Shown: positions 11,750-23,266 of the stretch, in pieces | How the letters are laid out: the number at the start of each line of letters is the position of its first letter | Position numbering within the stretch: the first letter of the stretch is position 1 | From: Zygnema cylindricum | Lineage: Eukaryota > Streptophyta > Zygnematophyceae > Zygnematales > Zygnemataceae | Length of the DNA: 62,000 bases | Assembly (NCBI GenBank): GCA_037447655.1 | Contig: JBBHKE010000999.1 | Span: 251,939-313,938 of the forward strand | Direction of reading: 5' to 3' | Position numbers and translations under genes: made by a program | The notes under the pieces: generated by a model | Database searches by the model: none | Told to the model about the DNA's origin: nothing | What the model saw: only the letters and a program-made list of their open reading frames with translations

Positions 11750-12443
11750 GAGCATCCTGTTTCTAGTTAGATTTGTTAGTGTTCGAACTATATACTTGGC
11801 TTCCAAACACCTTTAGATGAGACACATCTGGATTTATAACGACCCATCTCTCATACATTCTTTTCCCTTTGACAGGAGATATAAGGACTCTATTCTTAAT
11901 ATAGCTTGCACAATTCATAACTTCTGCCGAGAAGCGTCTTCTTATTGTCTTATCTGTTAACATACTTGGGACACTGTCACCTAAAGTTCTGTTCAACCTT
12001 TCAGCTTCACCATTCTGGTTTGGATTATCTTGAACAGTATTTTGGTGTTGCACTCCCTCATCTTTCAAGAACTCTTTAAACTGATTAGATGTGTATTCTC
12101 TCGTATTATCACTCCTAATTCTCTTAATGGTTGTTCCATGAAGCTTTTCACTCCAAGATTTGTACTCTTTAAAGTATACCGGTGCCTTAGACTTTGACTT
12201 AAGAATATAAAAACTCGAGTATCTAGACCAAGCATCAGTTATGGTGAGCATGAATCTTTTCCCTCCCACTGAGGGCACTCTAGCTGGCACCCAAATATCT
12301 GTGTGGACCAGGTCCAATACCTTTTCTCCTTTATAGGTAGCAGATTTGGGAAAGGGCAATCTGTGGGCCTTACCTTGGGCACATCCGCCACAATCACTCA
12401 TCATTTTACTGTCTCCAAACTTAATACCTTCCACTACTCCCAA
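11750..12443 (-). pseudogene. pol: Copia B integrase
   Basis: Open frame on the minus strand from 12443 to 11763. It keeps the zinc region CGGCAQGKAHRLPF, the first catalytic Asp (LVHTDIW), the second in IRSDNTREYTSNQF and the Glu region NQNGEAERLNRTLGD. ITDAWSRYSS and YERWVVINPDVSHLKVF follow. Length and order are normal for a copia integrase. A stop and frame change occur near 11760. Confidence 0.88.
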
Positions 12444-12984
12444 CCTTTTTATCTTTCAATTTGTCTAGATGCACATGACCGAAACGTTTATGCCATATCA
12501 TCATATCAAGAACACCAACATAATAAGCTCTCTTTATTTCATTACTCAGGTTCAGCCTCAACATTCCTTGGCTACCCATCTCTGCTGTAAAGTAAATCTC
12601 ATCATCATACTTAGCTGTAAAGACTCCTTTCCTAATGTAGTTCTCAAAGTCTTTGTCATCCAAAATAGAAGGTGAGATAAGATTCTTACTCAGCTGAGGT
12701 ATGTAAAGCACATCTGAGAAAGTGACTATGGACGTATGACCCTCCAGTAGTACTTTCAGATCTACAGATCCCACTAAATCAATAGTCAATACTCTCCCAT
12801 CCCCGTACTCTATTTCTGCGGTAGGAGTCTTCTTCAACTTTGTAAACAATTGTGTTTCACGACACATATGCATTGAGGCACCTAAGTCTATGATCGAACC
12901 TTCTTCCACAGCTTATTGGACAGCTCCGATTGCATACTTCTGCATCTGTGGGATTTTTGTCTCCTCCAACTTCTCATTGAGGAG
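12421..12984 (-). pseudogene. pol: Copia B protease and GAG-pre-integrase
   Basis: Open frame on the minus strand from about 12909 to 12421. The protease motif reads IIDLGASMHMC where functional relatives have D-S-G-A, so the catalytic triplet is altered (Ser to Leu). The downstream blocks SDVLYIPQLSKNLIS and MMIWHKRFGHVHLDKL (GAG-pre-integrase) are well kept. It overlaps the integrase frame at its end. Confidence 0.85.
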
Positions 12985-13898
12985 AAGTTCTCATTCATCT
13001 TCATTAGATATCTCTTCCTCTCCGAGTTCTTTGTTCACTTGTGAAGTCACAAGTGCCTTTTTCTTTCCTCCAAAAGATCCATATGTATAGCACTCTTTGA
13101 GCCTTATCTTAGTTAGCTTCGTGCACTCTGCAATGTAGTGACCAGGTTTCTTGCAAAAATGGCAGTCCTTTTGGAGTCCTCGCCTCCAGGCTGATTTCCA
13201 CCTCCGCCAACATCTCCATAAGGTTTCTACGGATGCTTGTTCCACCGATCTTTTCCGGCGGCCATAGCTTGGACGCTCTTTGCTCCTCTTTGGATCTCAA
13301 TGGTGTTCTATAAGACAAAAAATCATTCTGACGACCGAGCTCCACATCCATAGGCTGTCATCCAGATCTTGCAATTGATTGACCACATTCTCGTAATCGT
13401 TCGGTAGCTTCATGATCAATGTATTTACCTTTGCTTTCGTGGTTCCTGTCCAACCATCACTCTCGAATTCCATATACAAAGATGCTAGATCGTTGCAATA
13501 GTCCAGCATCTTCCCCCCTTTGTAAGTGTATGCATTCGTTTCTGTTCAACCAACAGCTGCTCTTGAATGGTACCGCTCCTGTAAATATCCACCAATGTCA
13601 TCCACGGATCCGCAACCACCACTGTGTGAAGATGAGATGTCACCAAACCTTGAGTGAGATGCATTAGGATGAAGTGCCTTTCTGACATGTTCTTGTAGTC
13701 CCATGCTTGTTAATCATTCTCCTCAGTTTTTAATACCGGTGTCTCCATAGATGGAGCAATATGAGTGGTTGGTGGACGCCTCACTCGTCGACTCACTATT
13801 CCCCAATACCGTTTTTCACACAATGCACCTGTCATCATCGTTTCCCAATAGATGAATTATGTTTCGTTAAAAATGGGCACCCTAAAGGGAGGGCCCAT
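12985..13898 (-). pseudogene. gag: Copia B gag (decayed)
   Basis: The minus strand reads MGPPFRVPIFN from the PBS ATG, and after indels the UBN2-type blocks MSERHFILMHLTQGLV (13688 downward), MLDYCNDLASLYMEFES and NTLIMKLPNDYENVVNQLQD. The intact zinc knuckle CHFCKKPGHYIAEC lies at about 13126-13170. Frames change several times and a stop follows the NET codons near the start. The basic KKALVTSQV tail and an acidic stretch precede protease. Confidence 0.85.
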
Positions 13899-13902
13899 AA
13901 CC
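13888..13902 (-). promoter_or_regulatory. Primer-binding site of element B, half-tRNA-iMet type
   Basis: The minus strand reads GGTTATGGGCCCTCC, one mismatch from the A and F sites. It adjoins the LTR end, and its ATG opens the frame MGPPFRVPIFN of gag. Confidence 0.7.
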
Positions 13903-13903
13903 T

Positions 13904-14877
13904 TCAATTCTGTGACCTCCATAGGTGCTCAAAAACTGCAGCTTACATGAAGCCTCTTGGAAAATTTGAAATGCCCTTCTTCCCTTTAAATCATTTGCCT
14001 CCGAAGTAGGTAAAGATTTTGATTACCTTCACCCCTGTGAAGGTTGGACTATGGTGAGCCCTATGCAAAAGGAATCACTGGAAACGCCCTAACAGGCGAT
14101 TAATTATTAATGGCAAAGATGGCAGTTTTAATACAAGCTCTCAAAGAGGAAGACGACTATCTACTAGAAAAACTCTAAATCATAGAACCCCTCTCAAACC
14201 CTCTTTTACTGATGTGCGGATCTAATCATAGGACTGTACAATATAAGAAAGTACAACTGCTGATGTACTTCTTGTACAACTATTGTACGGCATGGCCATG
14301 GAGTGGACGTCTACCACTTTTGGACTTGTCTCCAGGTTTCCTGCAAATCATGTAATCATATGACGAGGCGCCATGTAGCACATGGTGACACAATGTCCAA
14401 AAATAGTCAAAACGTTATTCCGAAATGTTGGCTTTATTAGGAGCCGTATGATGTTAACTGGCATTTAAGGTGCGCCGTTTAAATTAGGTGAGCATCTGCA
14501 TATAAAAATATTATAACTGTCTCTATGTTTACAGTCTTGTAAATCCGTTAATCAGCTTAATCCGCAAGTATTAGTTGAAATAATTATCACGCTTTATATA
14601 TCGTAGCAGTGGTTCTAGACTATAGGACAACGCTACCGGCTACTGACTATAGGGACCAAGATCAAATCCTTAGTCCATCAGTCTTTTTGCTAACAGCTAG
14701 TCTATCTTCTTCCTCTGGCTGCTTAGGCTGCCATAGCTCCATCTTTCTTTGACCATTCATCAGAAACTACAACAAGTATGATAACTGGAGAGAGAGGGAG
14801 TGGAGCCTAACCATTAACTAGATCACCTTCTAATTTATATCCTGACCTAGAAAATACATAAAACTCATTTTTCAACA
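13904..14877 (-). repeat. 5' LTR of copia element B
   Basis: On the minus strand it starts TGTTGAAAAATGAG at 14877 and ends ..CACAGAATTGA next to the PBS at 13902. It is diverged from the 3' LTR by many substitutions, so the insertion is old. Confidence 0.9.
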
Positions 14878-14882
14878 AAAAG

Positions 14883-17482
14883 ATAAATGCTAACCATAAC
14901 TGATGACTGGTCTACATATTCTAGAGTTTACTTACTTAAAAATAAGTCTGAAGCACCACTTTGTTTTAAGGAATATAAAGCATGGAGTGAAAAGTTGCAT
15001 GGAATCCCCATTAAGAGAATAAGAAGTGATAACAAGGGAGAGTATACTTCTAACCAGTTTGAGGACTTCTTGAGAGATGAGGGAGTCCAACACCAAAAGA
15101 CCATTCGCTATAATCTAGAACAAAATGGTGTAGCCGAAACACTTAATAGAACTCTAGGTGATAACGCCCGAAGCATGCTAACAAATAAGAAGATAGGAAA
15201 ACGCTTCTGGACCGAAGCTATGACTTGTGCGAACTACATCAAAAATTGAGTTGTTACTACAACTATAAAAGGAGAAACACCGTATGAGAGATGGGTTGGA
15301 AGAAAACCAAATGTATCTCATCTTAAAGTCGTTGGAAGTCAAGTGTACAGTTTGAATTTTGACCGAAAGAGTTGGAAACTAGATGCTTTGGGAAAGCCCG
15401 AATACTTAGTGGGATATGATGAAGATGTCAAGGAATATCCAGTTTATGATCTTGAAAGGAAGGATATCATAATGGTTAAGCTTCTAGTTGTCATGAATGA
15501 AGGAAAGTCACTAGATCCCTTCAAATACTCTAAAACAATCAGAAACAGATTTGAGTTAAGGAGTCAAGAAGATTCAGATTTTTTAGAAAGAAATATCAAT
15601 GATCAGATTGTTGCAGATTCTGGAGAAACTTAGATCAAGGAGGGAACTCCATTGAATATGCAATCTCGAATACAGATTTGAAGACATGAAGGAAGATGAG
15701 CCTGCTCCCATCGATAGGGGAGCAGATGAAACAGTTCGGAGGAACCCGAGATTACCCACCATTCTAGCTTCTGAATTTGAAAGAGGATGAAGGAGCAGCA
15801 AAAGGCTGCAAGACAGGGAGCTTACAAGGTGACAAAGTTGTCACATCCTGATAAGCCTGAGACTTACTCAGAGGCACTGAACAGTCCAAAAAATGACAGA
15901 TGGGTTAGGGCCATTAATGAGGAGATGGCTTCCATTATGGAAGTCAATACATGGGATTTAGTTGACTTCCCCCCAGACGGAAAACCGATTGGGTGTAAAT
16001 GGGTGTGTAAGCTGAAACTGAACCCAAATAATACCATTGAGAGGCACGAAGCTAGATTGGTTGCAAAGGGTTTTACCCAAAAGGAGGGGATTGGTTATGA
16101 AGAAACCTTTCCACCAGTTGTACTTTTTCCTTAAGTAAGGATTCTTCTCAGTCTAGCGGTAGTGGAAGACATAGCGATTCATCAGATGGACATTAAAACG
16201 ACCTTCCTCAATGGCGAGTTAGAGGAAGATTTTTTTATGAGACAGTCTGAAGGCTTTGTGGAGGAAGGAGAGGAAAGTAAAGTCTACAGACTTATTAAGT
16301 ATTTGTATGGACTCAAGCAGGCTCCTATGCAATGGAACAAGAAACTATATGAGTTCCTAACCAATCTGAGATATGTCAAAATCATTTATGATCACTCTAT
16401 TTACATGTTTGAGGATGAGGATGAGGATGGGATTATCTTTATTGCCATTTATGTCGATGATCTGCTGGTATTGTGTAAGTCCATGGAAAAGATTAATGAG
16501 TTAAAGAAATATTTGGGAAGCAAATTTGATATGAAAGACTTAGGAGAGGCTAGATACATTCTAGGGATCCAGATGGAAAGAGATGGAGAGAAAAAAATAA
16601 TCACATTAACTCAGAAAGTGCCCATTGGAAACATGCAGGAAAAATTATAGATGGATAAAGCAAACAACTCTACCACTCCCATGGACTTGAGGAAAGTAAG
16701 TGAGGGGAGGGTAAAAGGAGGTGTGATTATTCTTGATGAAGTCATGAGCGCTGAAGAGAGACAGCTTATGAAGTCAATACCGTACAGACAAGTCGTAGCA
16801 AATCTGATATTTTTCATGAACTGTACCAGACCAGACATAGTTGCCGCAGTTGGAGTGCCGCAGTTGGAGTCCTCAGCAAGAGTCTTAATGATCTTAGAAA
16901 AGAAGGATTGGGAGGCAGCCAAAAGGGTGATGAGATATCTGATAGGTACCAAAGATCTTTGGTTGCATCGGAGGGGAAAACACTCAAATCACTACTTCAA
17001 GTGATGCTTGTTATGGGGATGCTTCCATGAGGAGGTGTACTTTTGGATATGTTTTGTACGTTGGGAATGGTGCTTGCTGTTGTAGTAGTAAGTAACAAAA
17101 GGTGGTGGCTCAATCCACTATGGAGGCTGAGTACAAGTCCACTATGGAGGCTAAGTACATGGCCTCCTGTTCTGCTGTCAAAGAATTGATGTGGGTGAAG
17201 TCTTTGCTGCAAGAACTTGGGTTCATGAAGGTATGTGTGCAGAAATTGTTTTGTGATAATCAGGCTGCAATTGCAACTGCAACCAACCCAAAACACCACT
17301 TTAAGGCAAAACATATGGACATAAGACCGAGTTTTGTGAGGGAAAAGGTTGAAAACAAAATTGTCAGCCTTGAGTATAGCCCTGATGGAAAGATGGTGGC
17401 AGATATGATGACAAAGCCAATCCCATCTCCCAAACTTAAATTTTGCAGAGAACAGTGGGGACTGAAAACAAAAGGTGACTAG
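14883..17482 (+). pseudogene. pol: Copia A pol, second half: integrase core, RT, RNase H
   Basis: The sequence resumes exactly at the TSD with integrase residues MLTITDDWSTYSRV. Integrase core blocks IRSDNKGEYTSNQFEDFL and EQNGVAETLNRTLGD carry the second Asp and the Glu of the DDE triad (14887-15249). A linker follows (15343-15633). RT runs through KPIGCKWVCKLKLNPNNTIE, KGFTQKEGIGYEETF, IHQMDIKTTFLNGELEE, YGLKQAPMQWNKKL and the catalytic FIAIYVDDLLVL (16440-16475). RNase H follows (CDNQAAIATATNPKHHFKAK) and ends with a stop just before the purine tract. In-frame stops at about 15247, 15631, 16132 and 16648 and a duplicated TMEAEYKS block make it inactive. Confidence 0.9.
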
Positions 17483-17494
17483 AAAATAAGGGAG

Positions 17495-18524
17495 TGTTGA
17501 CATAGGTGTTTTTCTATTTGTATTTTCTAGGTCAGTTTTAAAGGAATAAAATAAAAATGTTAGTTCGGCTCTAACCCCTCCCTCCTTCGTCTCTATACGT
17601 GTTGTAGTCACTGATGACAAGAGAGAGAGAGAGAGATAGATCCATGGCTGCGTAAGCAGCCAGAGAGGACAGAGGACAATTTGAGAAGACTGTACGAAAA
17701 AGATACGCACCTGCTAGAAATTGATCCTGGTCCATATGGTTCGCCGAAATAACCGGTAGCCTTGTCCTATAGTCTAGGAAGTGTGCTGGGATATATAGAG
17801 CTCGATAGTTATTTAAAAACTAACATGCATATCTAACCGATTAACTAGATCTATGGGAAATCTCACATAGAAACAATGCGAGTTTCATATGTATTCTGGT
17901 ACCGCACTAAACAAATTGACCAGACATTTATTTGAACGGCGGGCGTTAATACATTAAATGGATCGGACGGCTGTCATTAAAGCCGACATCATGGAATAGT
18001 GAATTTGCTGGTTTATAGACGATATGCACCGGATGACACGTGGCGCGACATCAATCCACCGGAAGCATTAGGACGAGTCTAAGTGTGACAGACGTCCTCA
18101 CCATGGCCATACTGTACCTTAACCGAACGGAAGGTACCACTAGATCTTTACCCTATTCTACGGTACAGTCCTGAGATTGGTGCTGTATAGCAGTAAATAG
18201 GGGTTTTAGAGAGGAGGGTAGGACTTAGCAATTTTGTAGGTACCCGCCTCTCTCCCAGAGTGCTTCTATACAAATAGGCATTTTTTGCCTCTTGATAATT
18301 AATCGCCTGGTTGAGTGTTACCGGAGATTGTTTCCGAAGATTTCTTCTCCTGTGGGTTTAGGGGAGGCTAGAGGGGAGGCTAGACTACACAGGGGTGTAG
18401 TCATCAACATATTTTGCTTGCTAAGGTGACAGTTATTCTTAGGGGAAGGGGTCCATTGCAAATTCACTAGAGGCTTCATAGTCAAAAGGGAATTTTGTGA
18501 TCCAATGGGGGACACAGAATTGCA
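17495..18524 (+). repeat. 3' LTR of copia element A
   Basis: Starts TGTTGACATAGG after a purine tract and ends ..ACAGAATTGCA, followed by the TSD TAAAG. Same internal layout as the 5' LTR. Confidence 0.92.
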
Positions 18525-18529
18525 TAAAG

Positions 18530-18678
18530 CTCTTGGGGGATTCGCTCAAGTCAACTATAAACTTGCGGATATTATCAGACTCAGCGTAACGGTATTGCCA
18601 GTGCTGTGTTTTACCGGAGAGGAAGTTTTTGACCTTTGTGATGTCTTCAACCGTTTTTGAATGCTTTCCATTGAGAAC
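18530..18678 (-). CDS. Probable terminal coding exon of a host gene, interrupted by copia element A
   Basis: On the minus strand an acceptor (..GGTAG at 18683-18679) opens a frame of about 50 codons. It contains KVKNFLSGKTQHWQYRY and FIVDLSESPKSF. The exon runs straight into the TSD of element A (TAAAG, 18525-18529). Joined to the other TSD copy (5070-5074), it would have continued for three codons (N-R-C) to a TGA at 5061-5059. In the present allele the frame instead reads about 28 codons into the LTR before a TAA. The composition looks coding, but I do not recognise the protein. Linkage to the exon at 19343-19593 is inferred from strand and proximity. The exon phases do not join directly, so an intervening exon would be needed. 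Confidence 0.45.
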
Positions 18679-19342
18679 CTACCTCTATTTGCTCTAGCTT
18701 GTAACATTTATAACATGGCATTCATTTGTTCACAAACACTCCATTTTGCAAAAGATGTGAGTGTCTGATCTGATTTCAATGTTGTTCCATTAAAATCTCC
18801 AGTGCTACCAGTATATATATGAAAATAAATGACTTTTTTTAGTCATATTTGACACTGATGACAGAAAAGGGAGATCCAGTCACAGAAAACGGATACCGAA
18901 GATATAGCATCTCAGGTCAGCTTACATTAAAAAATCTGTCACATACCACTGTTAGAGTAAATGTTCTTTTGCCACTTCAGTCATCCTTTCTCCATGCTTG
19001 ACTCTAATATAATAATTAACTAGTCTAGCCGTCGAGATGAAAAGGTAACGTACTTTACCCTCCGATTGCGTCCCCAAATAGAATGGGACAGATGGGCACG
19101 GAGAAAAGTTCAAGTGGCAAAAAAACTATTAACACTAACGGCAACTCATGGTGCAGCTTAGCACAACATTGTTAGAAAATTTACTTTGTCTCAACGCCTC
19201 CTGATATCAGACTATATCTTCAAACTAGAAATCCGCCAGCAAAAACCAAAAGAAAATCTAAAGAACAAAAATGAAAACAAATCCAATAATAAAAACGCAA
19301 AATTTTCGCGACCCAAGTCATAACCTCTGTGTCATAACCTAC
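18679..19342. other. Host intronic sequence between two minus-strand exons
   Basis: AT-rich sequence with no TE-like block that I can recognise. A further short minus-strand exon is expected here from the phase difference between the flanking exons, but I could not place it. Confidence 0.4.
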
Positions 19343-19593
19343 CTCTCTGGCTTGTCCATCCAGCGAATGACACAACCCCTGTTCTCTACCATGGCAATTA
19401 TTTCGTCCGGTAGTTTGTCCTGTAGCTCTTGCTCCAGCTTGAGCTTCTTCAGCCCCTGACAGTGCGCCAGGGATCGCGCGGTTTCCAGCGGCGTTAGATT
19501 CTTGCAGTGTACCAATTTCATGTTCCCCATGCAGGGCATCCTTGTCAAGGCATCCAGACCAGGGTTGGAGATGGGACACAAGGACAGGTTGAT
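19343..19593 (-). CDS. Internal exon of a host gene with leucine-rich-repeat-like sequence
   Basis: On the minus strand a pyrimidine-rich acceptor (..CTCTCTCTTGCAG, ending at 19594) and a donor (AG|GTAGGT at 19342) frame 251 bases that are open in one frame. The peptide contains LVHCKNLTPLETARSLAHC and LKKLKLEQELQDKLPDEII. The spacing of Leu and Cys/Asn resembles leucine-rich repeats of the L-x-x-C-x-x-L type, ending in an acidic/basic helix. It sits outside the copia elements, which fits a genuine host gene. Upstream exons (higher coordinates) are separated from it by element C and the gypsy element, or are lost. Exact family unknown. Confidence 0.5.
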
Positions 19594-19621
19594 CTGCAAG
19601 AGAGAGGGGAAAAAAGAGGGA

Positions 19622-19780
19622 AGAAAGTGAAGTGATGGGTATTTGTAGTGGCTGTGCACAAGGTAAGGCTTTCAGATTGCCCTTTCCACAATCTGCCACA
19701 TATAAAGGGGAGAGGGTGCTAGATCTCGTACACACTGATATTTGGGGATCTGCCAAAGTACTTTCGGTAGGGGGGAAAAG
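19622..19780 (+). pseudogene. Fragment of an A-type copia integrase N-terminus (A')
   Basis: About 159 bases nearly identical to 7767-7922 of element A (SGCAQGKAFRLPF and LVHTDIWGSAKVLSVGG region). The left end joins host intron sequence near 19622 without an LTR. The right end stops at AAAAG exactly where element B is inserted in A, and here the LTR of C starts. Confidence 0.8.
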
Positions 19781-20756
19781 TGCAATTCTGTGACCTCTAT
19801 AGGTGCTCAAAAACTGCAGCTTACTTGAAGTCTCTAGGATAATTTGAAATGCCCTACTTCCCTTTGAATCAACTGCCTCCCATGTAGGTAAAGATTTTGG
19901 TTACCTTCACCCTAGTGAAGGTTGGACTCCCCTGAGCCCTATGCAAAAGGAATCACTGAAAACGCCCAACCAGGCGATTAATTATCAAATGGCAAAGATG
20001 CTAGTTTTTATACAAGCTCTCAGAGAGTAAGGCGGCTATCTACCAGAAAAACTCTAAGTCCCAGAACCCCTCTCTAAACCCCCTATTATTTATGTACAGA
20101 TCCAATCACATGACTGTATAGTACAAGAAAGTATAGTTGCCGATGTACTTCTTGTATGAAAATTGTACGACATGGCCATGGAGTGGACGTCCGCCACTTT
20201 TGGACTTGTCTCTGAGTTTCCTGGAAATCATGTAATCCAATGACAAGGCGCCACGTAGCACCTAGTCACACAACGTCCGAAAACAACCAAAACGGTTATT
20301 CCGAAATGTTAGCTTGAATAGGAGCGGTCTGATATTAACCGACATTTAATGTGCGCCGTTTAAATTAGCTGACCATGTGCATATAAAAATATTGTAACTG
20401 TCTCTATGTTTACAGTCTTGTAAATCTGTTAATCAACTTAATACGCCAATATTAGTTTAAATATTTATTTCGCCCTATAAATCCTAGTACTGGTTTTAGA
20501 CTATTGGACAACGCTACCGGCTACTGACTTTAGGGACTAAGATCAAGTCCTTGGTCCGTCAGTCTTTTTGCTAACATCTAGTCTATCTTCTTCTTCTGGT
20601 TGCTTAGACAACCATGGCTCCATCTCTCTTTAACGAGTCATCAATGACTACAACAAATATGATAACTGGAGAGAGAGAGTGTAACCTAGCCATTAAATAG
20701 GTCACCTTCTAATTAATATCCTGACCGAAAAAATACGTAAAACTCATTTTTCAACA
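19781..20756 (-). repeat. 3' LTR of copia element C
   Basis: On the minus strand it starts TGTTGAAAAATGAG at 20756 and ends ..CAGAATTGCA at 19781. It is roughly 90 percent identical by eye to the 3' LTR of B, including the antisense tRNA-like segment near 20500-20560. Confidence 0.9.
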
Positions 20757-21956
20757 CTCCCTATATTTTCTAGTCACTCTTTTCTTTAAGTTCACATTTT
20801 TCCCTACAATATTTTAGCTTAGGTGATGCGACTGGTTTTTTCATCATGTCAGCCACCATTTCCCCATCTGGTTTGTATTCTTAACTCACAATTTTGATTC
20901 CCGCCTTTTCTCTTATAAAGCTTAATATATATCCATGTGTTTAGCTTTAAAGTGATGCTTTGGGTTTGATGCAATTGCAATGGCAGCTTGGTTCTCACAA
21001 AACAATCTCTGAGCTTCAACCTTCATGAATCTAAGTTATTGCAGAAGAGACTTCACCCACATTAGTTTTTTAACATCAGAGCAAGAAGCCATATACTTAG
21101 CCTCCATTGTAGACTGAGCAACCAACTTTTGCTACTTGCTGCTCCAGCAGCATGCACCATTTCAAACATACAAAACATATCTAGATGTGCACTTCCACAT
21201 GCGAGCATCCCCATAACTGGCATCACTCCAGGTGGTGATGTTAGTATTCTTCCCTCCTAGATGCAACCAAAGACCTATGGTTCCTATCAAGTATCTCATA
21301 ACCCTTTTAGCTGCCTCCCAATCTCTCTTTCTAGGATCATTAAGACTCCTTTTTAGGACTCCAACCGCTGCAGCTATGTCCGTTCTTGTATAGTTTATGA
21401 AATAAATGAGACTTCCTACGATGTGTTTGTAAGGGATTAACTTCATAAACTGTCTCTCTTTTGGACTCATTTCTTCATCAAGGATAACTACACCTCCTTC
21501 TATACTCCCATTACTTACTTCTTGAAGTCCATGGGAGTGATACAACTGTTTGCCTTATCCATTTGAAACTTCTATAACATGTTTCTGATTGCCTTTTCTT
21601 GAGTTATTCTGATTCTTCTTTTCTCTCTATCTCTTTCCATCCGAATTCCCAAGATGTATCTTGCCTCTCCTAAATCTTTCATGTCAAATTTGCTCCTTAA
21701 ATCTTTCTTTAAAGTTGTTATCTTTTCTATTGACTTACTTAATACCACCAAATCATCTACATAGATTGCAATAAATATCACTCCCTCCTCATCCTTAAAC
21801 ATATAAATTGAGTGGTCAGAGCTGATTCTGACATATCCCAGATTAGTTAGGAATTTTTCCAGTTTCTTATTCCATTGTTTGGGAGCCTGTTTCAGCGTAT
21901 ACTAAGACTTGATAAGTCTACAGACTTTACTCTACTCTCCTACTTCGACAAATCCT
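20757..21956 (-). pseudogene. pol: Copia C RNase H and RT C-terminal half
   Basis: The minus strand keeps the RT active site FIAIYVDDLVVLSKS (21802 downward), DMKDLGEARYILGIRMERD, then SLIYFINYTRTDIAAAVGVL and NITTWSDASYGDA of the RNase H region (21545-21162). Stops lie between the blocks and further RNase H pieces reach 20860. The gene continues across the gypsy insertion at 34737. Confidence 0.87.
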
Positions 21957-23140
21957 TGTCAAGCTCGAGTGCTTTTCAGGCACACTTCTATATTACCGAG
22001 GATTTCCGTACCCTTCCTACCCGTACTGTTCTCAGAGTACGGAAAAGTGAGCGCAACCAGCCGGAAGGATTATGGTATTTCCTCTACTGAACAAGACGCA
22101 CTTTGTTTCGTGCCTAACGGAGGTTGGACGACAAAGTTCTACCGTCTGAAAGATCGCAGTTCCGTCACCTAGTACTAGCTTCCACCAGCCCTAGTGGAGG
22201 GTACATTGTGGATTGCCACGTAGACTTCCGGACTGTAATCTAGCTTATGCTGTTAGCTGTCTGTAGAAATTCAGTTCAGGTCCAACTGACCAGCGGTCTA
22301 TTAATTACCTTCAGTCAAAGCTTGGCACTTCCGTGTCCTTTTCTTTATGGTTTGGCTTATAACTACGGATCAAATAATAACTTCCGGCCGCGGATCTAGC
22401 CGTAGTCAGATGTCTAACTTTTTACCCCAAGTGTAATACGGACTATTTTGTCCTCTGTCAGTTCGATTGCTCTTGCTTGCCGCTCATTGGTTCATAGCAT
22501 AGTTCCGACTTTTGGACCTGATTTTGGACAAACTTTGATGTATAAGGCGCTTGGGGCCGAAGGAGACAGGTTGCTTTTCAGTACTGTCTCCTGTGAAAAC
22601 CCTCAGAAATTCCAACAAACCTTCTTTTGGAGAATCTTTGTGTTGTTTGACTCTATTGCCATCTCTGTTTTGGATTTGTCCATTTTGGGAATCATAGTTC
22701 GGGTTGGCGGTTGGCACTGCCTTCCCTTTTGGGTGATTTTTGGATTTTTCGCTGCTTGAAATTGAGAAGAGTCTAGTCGGTTCTGAGCTGCGGACACCGA
22801 GGGTTGAAGGAGTACCATACCTATTTACGCTGCCATCAGGAGAGATTTCGCCTTTCTCCCATTGTCATCGTAAATTGCCGGGGTATGTTAAGCTTGCTTC
22901 GCCATCTTTTATATCTTCCATCTTATATTTTAATTTCTGCGGTCAAGGTGATATTGTTAAATCTGAAACAGCCATTCCCATTTATTTTTTTATATATCCA
23001 CGTGGTAGTGCATTTGTGTCTTCACTTGTAGTCTCCTTTGCTTTGGCGGGGACTTCCCGGAGTAAAACTGCAATTTCCTGGCATCAAAACAGTGGGTTTT
23101 GAGGGAACGAATGCTATAGACTTCCTGTGGATTAAGCACA
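21957..23140 (+). repeat. Upstream LTR segment L of the gypsy element
   Basis: 1184 bases matching 33267-34450 at about 98 percent. It starts TGTCAAGCTCGAG directly after ATCCT and ends ..GATTAAGCACA. If the complete LTR is X+L (see the 3' LTR), this is a 5' LTR lacking its first about 285 bases. No standard tRNA primer-binding site follows; the next bases are GTACTGAAAAGCC. Confidence 0.88.
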
Positions 23141-23266
23141 GTACTGAAAAGCCACCCTGTCTCCTTCGGATTAGAGGGGATAGTAGCTTTTTGACTTTAG
23201 AAGCTCTCTTGGCGGAAGCGAGTATTGTGCCCTGTCGTAAATTCTTCTTTCGAGACTTTCGTCATC

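Larger units (their letters stand above)
7923..14877 (-). mobile_element. Ty1/copia LTR retrotransposon B nested in A
   Basis: Minus-strand element with 5' LTR 13904-14877 and 3' LTR 7923-8913. The TSD AAAAG at 7918-7922 and 14878-14882 is perfect and lies within the integrase coding sequence of A, proving that B inserted into A. Internal order on the minus strand is PBS, gag, zinc knuckle, protease, integrase, RT, RNase H. The RT is interrupted by a solo-LTR-like insertion (10042-10860). The coding region has many stops and frameshifts. Confidence 0.93.
5075..18524 (+). mobile_element. Ty1/copia LTR retrotransposon A (split by nested element B)
   Basis: The LTRs are 5075-6155 and 17495-18524, and both begin TGTTGA. 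The 5-bp target-site duplication TAAAG is perfect (5070-5074 and 18525-18529). The internal part is in two pieces, 6156-7922 and 14883-17494, separated by element B with its own TSD (AAAAG). Domain order gag, zinc knuckle, protease remnant, GAG-pre-integrase, integrase, RT, RNase H identifies Ty1/copia. A purine tract precedes the 3' LTR (17482-17494). Many stops and indels make the coding part non-functional. The element lies in the 3' end of a host minus-strand gene. Confidence 0.93.
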
